This document shows positions 15,789-24,597 of a stretch of 34,206 nucleotides of DNA, piece by piece (position 1 is the first letter of the stretch; each line of letters begins with the position of its first letter). The notes under the pieces are model-generated. The model had not been told where the DNA came from. It ran no database searches and was given only the letters and a program-made list of their open reading frames with translations. The stretch comes from JACMLD01 sp040007355 (lineage in GTDB: Bacteria > Bacteroidota > Bacteroidia > Chitinophagales > Chitinophagaceae): assembly GCA_040007355.1 (NCBI GenBank), contig JBDTVE010000140.1, positions 1 through 34,206 of the forward strand. The letters are read 5' to 3'. A program made the translations under genes and the position numbers.

Positions 15789-17084
15789 TTATCCCCTTTT
15801 ATCAATGAACTTCAGCGGCTTTCTGCCGCCTTCGGGGAACTGCAGCTTTTGTATCTCGGCGGCCGTACTATATTTTACATGCGGACTTACCCGCAGCCGG
15901 GCCTGCAGGTAAGCTCGTATGCGACGGTCTGTTTCATCGTTATTTTGTGCAGGCAGCAGGTGCAGCAATACTTCATCCATACCAATATCATTGCTGTATA
16001 CTTCGGCTACATAATCCAGCACTTCTTCCATTTCGTTTAGCAGGTCGAACAAGGCCGGTGGGTAAAGGGTGGTGCCCTTGTATTTTATCATTTGTTTTTT
16101 GCGGCCCAGCACAGGCGATAGACGGAGGGTATTGCGGCCACAACTGCAGGGCTCATCCACATAGGTGCAGATATCACCTGTTTTATACCGCAGCAGGGGC
16201 ATGGCTTCCACACCCAGCGTAGTAACGGTTACTTCTCCTGCCTGACCAGGTGCAACGGTTTCATTTTTTTCATCCAGCAACTCCACTATCAGCAGTTCCG
16301 GATTGTGGTGGCCACCCCGACCCGCGCCACATTCGGTAAAAGCGGTTTGCATTTCGGTACTTGCATAGGTTGAGTACAATTGAATGTTCCAGGATTCGGT
16401 GATCTTTTTGCCCAGTATATTAAAAGAAAAATCCATGTTGCGGATGTTCTCGCCAATACAAATAGCCTTTTTTACAGAACTGCTATTAACGTCTATTCCA
16501 TGTTCTTTTGCATACTGAAGCAGTTTCAGTATAAAAGAGGGTACCGCTACTATGGCAGTGGGTTGTATACGCTGTATGGTTTGCCATTGTAATGATGGAA
16601 CGCCCGGACCGACACGTATGATGCCTGCACCCAGTTTGCGGATACCCGCATAATAGGCCATACCGGCCATAAACTGGCGGTCAAGCGTAAGCATCAGCTG
16701 GTAAATATCCGCGGACTGGCCATCGGCACATAAAAAAGAACTGTATTCATTGAATGCCAGCCGCTGCAGGTCGTTCTCGGTCAGCGCAATGGTTACCGGG
16801 TTTCCCAGCGTTCCCGAGGTAGAAGTATATTCAATAATGGATTTTTTGGACACGCATAAAAAATCTTCGCTGTACTGTTGCAAATCTTCCTTGGTGGTTA
16901 CGGGCAGACCTTGCAGATCCGCCAGGTTTTTCACCGCACCGGTATCAACCTGGTGACGGGCAAACAACTGCCGGTAAAAAGGAGAATATTGCTGCAGGTA
17001 ATACAGGGTCTCACGGAGCTTTTCTTCCTGTAATTTTTTAATGGCTGTCCTGGTCTGCCAGGCGATCTGTGTTGAATATGCCAT
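15789..17084 (-). CDS. adenylate-forming acyl/aryl-CoA (or ACP) ligase, PaaK-like
   Basis: A 431-residue phenylacetate-CoA-ligase-like member of the AMP-binding superfamily. The phosphate loop TSTSGTLGNPV lies at residues 87-97, STYASTEMQTAF corresponds to the aromatic-Gly-Glu (A5) region, and RYKTGD to the A7 Asp motif. It ends with a GRKPLKF-type lysine (A10) near the C-terminus. CSCGRN resembles the Cys-containing segment of PaaK relatives. It should activate the p-coumarate (or similar acid) made by the downstream ammonia-lyase as an adenylate, for transfer to CoA or an ACP. Length is typical of PaaK. It lies 94 bp after the phosphopantetheinyl transferase gene. Confidence 0.87.
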   Translation of the reverse strand: MAYSTQIAWQTRTAIKKLQEEKLRETLYYLQQYSPFYRQLFARHQVDTGAVKNLADLQGLPVTTKEDLQQYSEDFLCVSKKSIIEYTSTSGTLGNPVTIALTENDLQRLAFNEYSSFLCADGQSADIYQLMLTLDRQFMAGMAYYAGIRKLGAGIIRVGPGVPSLQWQTIQRIQPTAIVAVPSFILKLLQYAKEHGIDVNSSSVKKAICIGENIRNMDFSFNILGKKITESWNIQLYSTYASTEMQTAFTECGAGRGGHHNPELLIVELLDEKNETVAPGQAGEVTVTTLGVEAMPLLRYKTGDICTYVDEPCSCGRNTLRLSPVLGRKKQMIKYKGTTLYPPALFDLLNEMEEVLDYVAEVYSNDIGMDEVLLHLLPAQNNDETDRRIRAYLQARLRVSPHVKYSTAAEIQKLQFPEGGRKPLKFIDKRG

Positions 17085-17178
17085 ATTGGTTTGAATCGTA
17101 AAATAAATATAGCCTTTTTACAGGCCCGGGAAACCGGGGTTTTTTATGCGTCAGGCGCGGCTGTACGTGCCCGGTATT

Positions 17179-17553
17179 TCAACTTTCTATTATTACCACT
17201 GCGGTTGCCATTGCTTTTATATGTGATAGCGAAACCGAAATGGTGCCGATGCCTTTTTCCTGTACCCAACGGGCCGTTGTGCCGGTCAGGGACAACGAAG
17301 GCTTGCCGTTTTCATCATTTGTAATTTCAATCTCATTGAAGGCGGTGCCTTCTGCCCACCCGGTACCCAGCGCCTTAAAAAAAGCTTCTTTGGCGGCAAA
17401 CCGGGCAGCATAATGTTCGTATTTATTGACCTTTTTTTCGCAATAAATAATTTCGCTTGCGGCGAAGACCAGTTCCCGGAAACCCTGTTCCCTGCCGATC
17501 TTTTCGGCAATTCTTTCCACTTCAACGATATCTGTGCCTATGCCGGTTATCAT
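17179..17553 (-). CDS. acpS: holo-ACP synthase (AcpS-type 4'-phosphopantetheinyl transferase)
   Basis: A 124-residue AcpS. The metal-binding Asp8 is in GIGTDIVEVER, and Glu56 and Lys60 lie in RFAAKEAFFKALGTG. The C-terminal SVSLSH segment is standard. The enzyme moves the phosphopantetheine arm of CoA to the serine of apo-ACP. Its presence inside the pigment train, 2 bp after the C45-type gene, suggests it serves the two cluster ACPs. Whether the genome has another acpS for fatty acid synthesis cannot be seen here. Confidence 0.92.
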   Translation of the reverse strand: MITGIGTDIVEVERIAEKIGREQGFRELVFAASEIIYCEKKVNKYEHYAARFAAKEAFFKALGTGWAEGTAFNEIEITNDENGKPSLSLTGTTARWVQEKGIGTISVSLSHIKAMATAVVIIES

Positions 17554-17555
17554 AT

Positions 17556-19223
17556 TCAGGAACTTGTTTTTTTAATACAGGCGGCTATCTGCGCCCTGAT
17601 ATGGTCTTCTTCATTTTTTGTGGCAATTACCTTTGTAAGCGCTGTTTTGTAATAAGGCAATGCCGCAGCGTATTTTTTTTGATTGAACAGATAATCCCCT
17701 GCAATCACATAGGTATGAAAAAATTCCGGATTGCTCATCACCAGGCTGTCAAGGTTTATTGCAAGCCCGTCTGCTATGCGTTGTTTATAACTCCTGAAAA
17801 GAACAAAGTTTTTATACCTGTTGGTCAGCATAAAACTATCGGCTGGTACATTCAGTGGGGTTTCGCAGATCTCCTTGTTCTCCTGCATCCCCCGCAGGGC
17901 AAATACCTTGTGCAGGTCATAGGCCACGTACTGGCCCAGCTGCCAGGGCGAGGTGGATACCCATACCAGTAATTTCCGGGGTTCAAATACAATGGAATGA
18001 TGTGCAATCAGCTGGTTGATGGCTTTTTCATTGCCCAGGCCAATATCTGTATTGTTCAAACCCCGCCGGTCCCGGAGCAGGGCAACCGTTTTCTGAACGG
18101 TATTGGTACCATTTGTGTCTATCAGTTGCATGACCCTTTTGTAGCGGTAATCAGAAGCACTTTCCTTTTGCTGTTCAAGATTGGCTTTGCTGTTTACGAG
18201 GTCTTTACCCTGGAAATGATTGGCACAAACAATGTATTTTTTATGGGGATCATAGACATCCAGCTGGTCCGGTGTTTTCTCAATAATAATGGCTTTATTG
18301 TCTGCCGCAGAACCCACCAAAAACGATTCCGATACAAACATTTTTCTTGTGCGCGCGATGGCCAGGGCCTCGTTGGTATTTTTTGCATATTGCAATATTT
18401 CCCTTGCCACCAGTGAAACAGGTGTTGCAGACCCGGAAGGAATACTTGTTTTTGCGGCATTGATGGTTACCGTTAGCCCTTTTTCATTCATACCTGATAC
18501 GGCGCCAATAAACCCGCCCCAGGTAACCGTCATAAATTTATACCCGCTATCGGGTCTGAAAAAAGCTACTATTTTATCTTCCGCAAATTTATCGCCCACG
18601 TAAAAATCAAAATTGCGGCCAATAATCATATTGCTGTCTGAAGCGGAACCCCAGGTACCAAACGAAGTGCAGCCCACCAGGGCCATGCTTTGCAAAGCAT
18701 GGCCTATATCATGCGCGGCATGGTAATTCAGGATGCGCTGGTAGTTGGAACCTATATAATTATACTTATCTGAAGCTGCATGGGAGACGCCGTAAATTTC
18801 TTCCTTGTATTCTTCGGTAACATTATCGGCCAGGTGGCGGTTAAACCAGCCTATCACATATTTCAGAAAATGCCTGTAAAAGTTAGAAGGGATCATTTTA
18901 TTGATCTGTTCATTAAAATGATCTTCCTGTCTTTGTACCAGTTCCTGAGTAAGTTTACCGTTGATTACACCACGTTCATAAGGCTTGCCCTCCACGTATA
19001 GCTCGTATAAACCGCTGCTGCTTTTGCGGAACCAGTTGTTATTGATGGTATAGAAATCCGGCGATGGTTCCGCGCGTTGTAATTGCAGGCTGCTGGTATC
19101 TACCGGCTTCGGTGGATAGGTGGTTGATACAATGACCAGGTAAATAAACCCCACCAGCAGAATCCCGGTAAAACAAAGGAACACATACCCCGTCCGCTTC
19201 CAGAATTTTCTTTTGCTACGCAT
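17556..19223 (-). CDS. membrane-anchored C45-family Ntn acyltransferase/hydrolase
   Basis: A 555-residue protein with one N-terminal membrane anchor (about residues 12-34). The following domain resembles the acyl-CoA:6-aminopenicillanate acyltransferase/C45 peptidase family: VGCTSFGTWG places the probable N-terminal nucleophile at Cys185, followed by IIGRNFDFY, the FMTVTWGGFIGAVSGMNEKGLTV segment and a TRKMFVSESFLVGSA region. In this Ntn family the chain autocleaves just before the Cys. The last 80 or so residues look like a single TPR-type helical hairpin (FNQKKYAAALPYYKTAL). The enzyme could make or break an amide or ester bond on the periplasmic face, for example joining polyene acid to its lipid alcohol; this is inference. 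It overlaps the oxidoreductase gene by 8 bp. Confidence 0.78.
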   Translation of the reverse strand: MRSKRKFWKRTGYVFLCFTGILLVGFIYLVIVSTTYPPKPVDTSSLQLQRAEPSPDFYTINNNWFRKSSSGLYELYVEGKPYERGVINGKLTQELVQRQEDHFNEQINKMIPSNFYRHFLKYVIGWFNRHLADNVTEEYKEEIYGVSHAASDKYNYIGSNYQRILNYHAAHDIGHALQSMALVGCTSFGTWGSASDSNMIIGRNFDFYVGDKFAEDKIVAFFRPDSGYKFMTVTWGGFIGAVSGMNEKGLTVTINAAKTSIPSGSATPVSLVAREILQYAKNTNEALAIARTRKMFVSESFLVGSAADNKAIIIEKTPDQLDVYDPHKKYIVCANHFQGKDLVNSKANLEQQKESASDYRYKRVMQLIDTNGTNTVQKTVALLRDRRGLNNTDIGLGNEKAINQLIAHHSIVFEPRKLLVWVSTSPWQLGQYVAYDLHKVFALRGMQENKEICETPLNVPADSFMLTNRYKNFVLFRSYKQRIADGLAINLDSLVMSNPEFFHTYVIAGDYLFNQKKYAAALPYYKTALTKVIATKNEEDHIRAQIAACIKKTSS

Positions 19224-20724
19224 TTCTTATTTTTTCAATGATGCTATCGTTGCCCATGATGGCCATACAGGTGGCCACGCCGCTAAGGGCCGTACCCAGA
19301 ATACCGTGCATATTCAGGTTCTGCCCTGTAAAATACAGATTCGGCAGTTTTGTTTGGGGGGAAATAAAAGTTCTGTGCGGATCCCGGTAATTTTTAACAA
19401 TACCATACATAGAACCGTCATCATTACCAATATAATCCCGGAAAGAAAGCGGCGTAGCGGTATAGCAGGCATGAATAGCTTCCCGCAAACTTGGAAACTT
19501 TTTTTCCAGTTCATCCAGCAATTTTTCCGCTTTTCTTTTTTTAAAATGATCATATGTTTCACCCCGGCTGTTTACGGCAGACACTGTATTAAATGTATTT
19601 TCCCATTCCCTTACCTCATCATACCTCATATAAGTGAGTACCGACATACCCGCCGCGTAATCATCCGTGCCGGTTACAGCCGATAAAAACAGGGAATAGC
19701 CCAATGGCCAGTTCGCTTCGGTATAATCCGCTGCTGTCCATACATGGCCGTCTTTGTGATAGTAATAATTATGTTTAAAATATCTGAAACTGTTTTTTTT
19801 GAATACAATATTGAGGGTAAAAGAAGAGATGGAATTTTCCAGGCTTTTCAGTCGCTTCCGGTAAATATTTCTTAATATGGTTGTCTGCGTTATGTCAAGC
19901 GTTTTTGCAGGGTGGATATTCGAGATAAAAATATCGGCGTAGCGGCGTGAACCATCTGCCAGCTCTGCATAGCTGACCCGACCGTCTTCTTCTGCCATTT
20001 TTTTTACTTCGCTGTTTGTTGATATTGTGCCGCCACGTCCGCGGATATTTTTAGCCATGAGCAGCCCTATTTGAGAGCCCCCATCTATGCATTTCCAGGC
20101 GCTTTCAATATAATGGTTCAGTATAAGCGCGTGTACATAAAGAGGCGTTTTGCCCGGCTGACCGGCATACAATGAATTATTGCCTGCCAGTACCGCCCGT
20201 AGTTTTTTATTAGTGGTTATGGACTCAATAAATTCCTTGGTATCTATCTGCAACACGCTTTCTTTTTCGCTGTAATCGCCGGAACGCAGGTTATAGAGTG
20301 GAAACTTGCTGCAGACCTCTTTTATTTTATCGCAATAGCGGTGCAGGGCTTTTTCTTCGTCGGGGAAATCAACCAGCAGTTTGCTAATGAAATTTTCATA
20401 CCCCTGTGCAAAAACATATTCCTTATCGTCGTTTTCAATGATAATCTTGTCAAATGCATCGGCATCCAGTTGCTGCAGTTTAAGTTTGTCCATCAGGTTC
20501 AGGTATTTAAACACCTGGTAGAGGTTCTGCCCTTTGTTCAGCCCGCCAATATAATGCACCCCGGAATCAAATATCACTTTATTCCTGGCATAGGTTTGCA
20601 GGCAACCGCCTATCTGCCTATTTTTTTCCAGTATACAGACTTTTAACCCTTCGCGGCTGAGTATATCACCGCAGACAAGTCCGCCCATGCCACTGCCAAT
20701 TATTATGATATCAAACCGTTCCAT
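19216..20724 (-). CDS. CrtI-like FAD-dependent oxidoreductase (phytoene desaturase/isomerase family)
   Basis: A 502-residue flavoprotein. The dinucleotide-binding motif DIIIIGSGMGGLVCGDIL starts at residue 5, with GxGxxG at 10-15, and an acidic residue follows strand 2 (LEKNRQIGGCLQTY). The C-terminal LYFTGQNLNMHGILGTALSG segment is the second FAD site of the phytoene desaturase/CRTISO/retinol saturase group. These enzymes desaturate, saturate or isomerise polyene chains. In this cluster it might set the geometry or saturation of the aryl polyene. It lies 1 bp after the MMPL fusion gene and overlaps the C45 gene by 8 bp. Confidence 0.88.
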   Translation of the reverse strand: MERFDIIIIGSGMGGLVCGDILSREGLKVCILEKNRQIGGCLQTYARNKVIFDSGVHYIGGLNKGQNLYQVFKYLNLMDKLKLQQLDADAFDKIIIENDDKEYVFAQGYENFISKLLVDFPDEEKALHRYCDKIKEVCSKFPLYNLRSGDYSEKESVLQIDTKEFIESITTNKKLRAVLAGNNSLYAGQPGKTPLYVHALILNHYIESAWKCIDGGSQIGLLMAKNIRGRGGTISTNSEVKKMAEEDGRVSYAELADGSRRYADIFISNIHPAKTLDITQTTILRNIYRKRLKSLENSISSFTLNIVFKKNSFRYFKHNYYYHKDGHVWTAADYTEANWPLGYSLFLSAVTGTDDYAAGMSVLTYMRYDEVREWENTFNTVSAVNSRGETYDHFKKRKAEKLLDELEKKFPSLREAIHACYTATPLSFRDYIGNDDGSMYGIVKNYRDPHRTFISPQTKLPNLYFTGQNLNMHGILGTALSGVATCMAIMGNDSIIEKIRNA

Positions 20725-20725
20725 C

Positions 20726-23700
20726 TCAGCCTTTATGCTTTTTTAATACAAAAATGATATTTGAAGTAAAGACAGTCTCGTCTATTTCAGTGCATTCCAT
20801 TCCGCGTGCCGTAGCTATTTCCCTGATCATGCCACCCGACAGGAAAAACAATCCTTTACCCGAAGTTTTATTGAACCCGAAGATCTCCGTAGAAAACACT
20901 TCCGTCAGGGCCGTTCCACGATGCCGTTTTTCCAGGTCTTTGTTGCCATCTCTGATGATCACTATGCCGCCCGGCTTTATATTGTGAATGCATTTCTCTA
21001 TAACAATCTTCTGCTGGTTCGGTTGCAGGTAATGCAAAATATCCATCATTACGATGGCATCATACTGCTCAAAAGCATATTCCATTACATCAGCATGGGC
21101 AAAACGGATACCGGCATCTTTACTGAAACAATGGGCTGCGGTAGCAATCTTCTGTTCATCGTAGTCTAGCCCCGTTATAGACCGTCCTGGTTCTGTAAAA
21201 TGGAGTATATAGCTCATAAAGCCATACCCGCAACCAATATCCAGTATGCTTCCGGTTTTGGGCAATAGTTCGTTAAACTGGCGGTAATTTTTCTCAAGTC
21301 TTACTTTAATACGCATATACCACTCCAACACTGGCCCCTTGTATATATAATTATAATGCAATTGTTCATTAAAATAGGCTGGTTGTTCTGCCTGTTTTCT
21401 CAGGTCTTCAAAAGAATCCTTAAAATAGCGGCTTATTTTTTTTGTGCGTTCGGCATAACCTGTTCCAAAACCCGTATCGTGCTGGCTGATTCGGGGTAAA
21501 AAGGAAACCGTTACCGATCCGTCTTTTAGCAAGAAATCATTTTTACTAAGGGTATAACTGGTACCGTGTATCAGGATGGGTAGTATGTCCAGTTGCAATT
21601 TTTCCGCTACATAAAATGCTCCTTTGTGGAAACGCCCGGGGCGGCCATCTTCAGACCGGGTGCCCTCTGGGAATATACATACGGAATAGCCCTTGTTTAC
21701 CCGCTCCCTTATTTTATCGAGCCCTTCTTCAGTATTTTCCGTGGTTGGAAAAAAATCGGCCATCCGCACCACGAAACCTACAAAGGGAAGGTTCCATACC
21801 CGTTTATTGATAAACAGGACGATCTTAGGATGCAGCATCATGGCTATCAATACATCCAGCGAAGATTGGTGATTGCAGATAATAACGGCCGGTTTTGAAA
21901 AATCTTCTCCAAGGGGATTGAGGATCTTCTTTTTTACATTGGGCATAACATACATCAGGCTGCGTGTAAACAAGGAAAGAGTGGTATGATACGCCAGCTT
22001 TCCCTTTTCCCTGTTAAACGGGTTGATCTTAACAAAAATAAGTCCGGCCAGCGCTACCAGCACGCTGCCCGAGGCAAAATAGGCAAATGCAAAAGCCGAT
22101 TTAATCAAACCAAAAAAGGTCCAGGGGAAACGGCCTTTCTGGATGCGGTTTTTTATTAAAAAATTGAACAGGAACGGGATCAGTAACTGGCCAATAACCA
22201 CCACGCACAAAATTCCAATGATGGCAATCAGGGCTATGGAACGCAGGGCCGGGTGTTTTGCGAATATCAGTACACCCAGCCCGGCAATAGTGGTAATGGC
22301 GGAAAGCAGGATGGAAGATTTGTAGGAAGCAAGGTTTTTCTTCCCCGTTTTATACTCCTGCAACAGGCCGTCCATGATAAACAAACTGTAATCATCGCCC
22401 AGGCCAAAGATCAGCGCAGAAATAATAATGTTTACTATATTAAAAGTTATACCCAATATACCCATGATGCCCAATATCCAAATCCAGCTGATAAACATCG
22501 GTATAAAAGAAACCAGGGTCAATTCAATGCGACCATAGGAAAGCAGCAGAACAACGAAAACCAGTATGGACGACATTAAGGCAATGCTTCCAAAATCCGC
22601 GTTTATAATTTCTACCAGGCGGTCTGTCACGTATTGTTTGTCGATAACCGTGGTGCCGGTATTATCGTCAAATGCCTGGTATAGCTGCCGGCGGTTCGGG
22701 GCACTTACTTTTACCAGGGTAATTACGGTTGCCTTGCCGGGTGTTTCCGTTATATAATCATCCAGGAAATTTTTTCGGAGCATGGAAGTGGTGGTATCGC
22801 CGGCGGGTTCATATTTTTTATTTAACAGCGCGCGGAAATGCTCAAACGCGGAAGCACGGTATTTCAGCTGCTTTCCGGCCGCCTGTAGGCTGGTTAGCAA
22901 TTCTTGTTTTTTTTCGGTTGTCCAGTAAGCGTTCCAGCGGTTGATCTTCTCCTGTTGCATTTCGCGCGAAAGGATAAAAGAAGAAACCCCGGAATACCTG
23001 CTGACAACTCCGTTTTGCCTGAGTTGGGCAATGACCGCTACCGCCTTTTCATTTCTTAACAGGGCTTCATTAAGATTGGTGCCACTGGAAATTAAATACA
23101 CAGACTGCAATGCATAGGCGTTGATCCGGTTTAAAGCAGTATCGGCTTTTTTAAGACGCTCGCTCATAAAATTCATGCGCATCATGTCCGGTTCAAAGCC
23201 CACATAACGGGCCGTATAACCGAAAAACAGGGTTAACAGCACAATGATCGCGATCACCATCCGGCTATGCCCGGGCCGCCAGCGGGCCAGCCTGTCAATC
23301 CAGGAAATCGACGGCGGACCGCTGCGTTTTTCTTCCTGTTCCGAAACTATTAAATGCGGGAGAAAGATAAGCGAACAAAGTGCGGCTCCTGCCAGGCTAA
23401 AGGCGGCAAACAGACCCAGGTCCTTGAGCATTTCCGATTTTACAAATTGCAGGCATAAAAACCCGCCGATGGTAGTAAAACTGCCAACGGTCAGGGGTAT
23501 GGTAAGATCGCCTATTACCCGGCGTATGTGATGGGTATGCCGGTAATGGTTGAACACATGCAAGGAATAGTTGACGGCAATACCCAGTATTACCGAACCC
23601 GTACCCAGCGCAATGACTGAAATCTTTCCTTTTATAAAATATAGCACCGCCAGTGAAAACAAGGCCCCAAATGCTACCGGCAGCAGGATTAGAAAGGGCG

Positions 23701-24586
23701 CCCTTTTTTTTCGAAAATAAAAGCCAATAAATAATACCAGGAACAACACGGTAATACCCTGGGTGAACAAAGTATCTTTCCGCAACTGTTCTGCATTGCT
23801 GGCAGAAACCGCCGTGGCGCCAAAATAAGACGCGTAGATATTATTATTGTGACTGGCGCTAAGGCTATCGGTAATACGGTCGATGCCTTTTAACAGCACC
23901 TGATTTTTGCCAGTATTATTAGGCGGGTAGGCCGGTGTAATAAACAGCAGCAGGTGCTGCTGATCTTTTGTAAGAATATAGTTATCATAAAGCTCAAAAC
24001 TGCTGTCGTATTGTAATTGCTGGAGTTTTTTAAGCCCCAGGAACGAGATACCCACCGGGTCTTTTACAATCATACTTTTAAACGCAATCCCCGTAGGCGA
24101 GCCCAATACCCGGATATTGTTTTGCAATGTTTTTTGAAGTACCGCGGGCGAAATCAGGGTATCAATGGCGGCATAGTCCTGTTCATCCAGATATAGGGGC
24201 AGCTGTTCACCGATGGCATCAAACATTTGTAAAACCAGGCTGTCCTCCGCCTTGTCCTGTATCTTTGTGATATAAGCGCCATATTCATTTTTCAGGATGG
24301 TTACTAAATCACCGGCAAAAGCTTCCAGGCTATCTGGTGCGGCGCCCCGCCCCGTGTCTTGTAACGATACCATTACCACCAGCTTGTCCAGGAATTTTGA
24401 ATGCTGGAAAACCTCATTGAGCTTCTCCACTTTTTTATCGTTGGGCAATATCTTGGAAATATCTTCTTCCAGCTTTACCTGTAATGCAAAATAGCTCAGC
24501 AGCAAAAAACAGCCGGCAAGCGTTATCCAGAAAACCAGTCGCCGTTTTTCAAAAAAATTATATATTGAAATAAAAAGTTTTTCCAT
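20726..24586 (-). CDS. MMPL/RND exporter fused to PlsC-type acyltransferase and SAM methyltransferase
   Basis: A 1286-residue three-part protein. Residues 1 to about 820 form an MMPL/RND lipid exporter: one N-terminal helix, a periplasmic domain, a membrane block around 270-415, then a second helix, periplasmic domain and membrane block with the FGLGDDYSLF signature. After another hydrophobic stretch near 825-845, a PlsC acyltransferase follows with NHQSSLD at 905-911 and FPEGTRS from 972. The last part is a class I methyltransferase with LDIGCGYG at 1115-1122. The frame is continuous with no internal stop, so the fusion is encoded as such. It suggests coupling of acyl transfer, methylation and export of the pigment lipid. 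Individual domains are certain; their joint substrate is inferred. Confidence 0.9.
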   Translation of the reverse strand: MEKLFISIYNFFEKRRLVFWITLAGCFLLLSYFALQVKLEEDISKILPNDKKVEKLNEVFQHSKFLDKLVVMVSLQDTGRGAAPDSLEAFAGDLVTILKNEYGAYITKIQDKAEDSLVLQMFDAIGEQLPLYLDEQDYAAIDTLISPAVLQKTLQNNIRVLGSPTGIAFKSMIVKDPVGISFLGLKKLQQLQYDSSFELYDNYILTKDQQHLLLFITPAYPPNNTGKNQVLLKGIDRITDSLSASHNNNIYASYFGATAVSASNAEQLRKDTLFTQGITVLFLVLFIGFYFRKKRAPFLILLPVAFGALFSLAVLYFIKGKISVIALGTGSVILGIAVNYSLHVFNHYRHTHHIRRVIGDLTIPLTVGSFTTIGGFLCLQFVKSEMLKDLGLFAAFSLAGAALCSLIFLPHLIVSEQEEKRSGPPSISWIDRLARWRPGHSRMVIAIIVLLTLFFGYTARYVGFEPDMMRMNFMSERLKKADTALNRINAYALQSVYLISSGTNLNEALLRNEKAVAVIAQLRQNGVVSRYSGVSSFILSREMQQEKINRWNAYWTTEKKQELLTSLQAAGKQLKYRASAFEHFRALLNKKYEPAGDTTTSMLRKNFLDDYITETPGKATVITLVKVSAPNRRQLYQAFDDNTGTTVIDKQYVTDRLVEIINADFGSIALMSSILVFVVLLLSYGRIELTLVSFIPMFISWIWILGIMGILGITFNIVNIIISALIFGLGDDYSLFIMDGLLQEYKTGKKNLASYKSSILLSAITTIAGLGVLIFAKHPALRSIALIAIIGILCVVVIGQLLIPFLFNFLIKNRIQKGRFPWTFFGLIKSAFAFAYFASGSVLVALAGLIFVKINPFNREKGKLAYHTTLSLFTRSLMYVMPNVKKKILNPLGEDFSKPAVIICNHQSSLDVLIAMMLHPKIVLFINKRVWNLPFVGFVVRMADFFPTTENTEEGLDKIRERVNKGYSVCIFPEGTRSEDGRPGRFHKGAFYVAEKLQLDILPILIHGTSYTLSKNDFLLKDGSVTVSFLPRISQHDTGFGTGYAERTKKISRYFKDSFEDLRKQAEQPAYFNEQLHYNYIYKGPVLEWYMRIKVRLEKNYRQFNELLPKTGSILDIGCGYGFMSYILHFTEPGRSITGLDYDEQKIATAAHCFSKDAGIRFAHADVMEYAFEQYDAIVMMDILHYLQPNQQKIVIEKCIHNIKPGGIVIIRDGNKDLEKRHRGTALTEVFSTEIFGFNKTSGKGLFFLSGGMIREIATARGMECTEIDETVFTSNIIFVLKKHKG

Positions 24587-24597
24587 GCAGGTATAAC

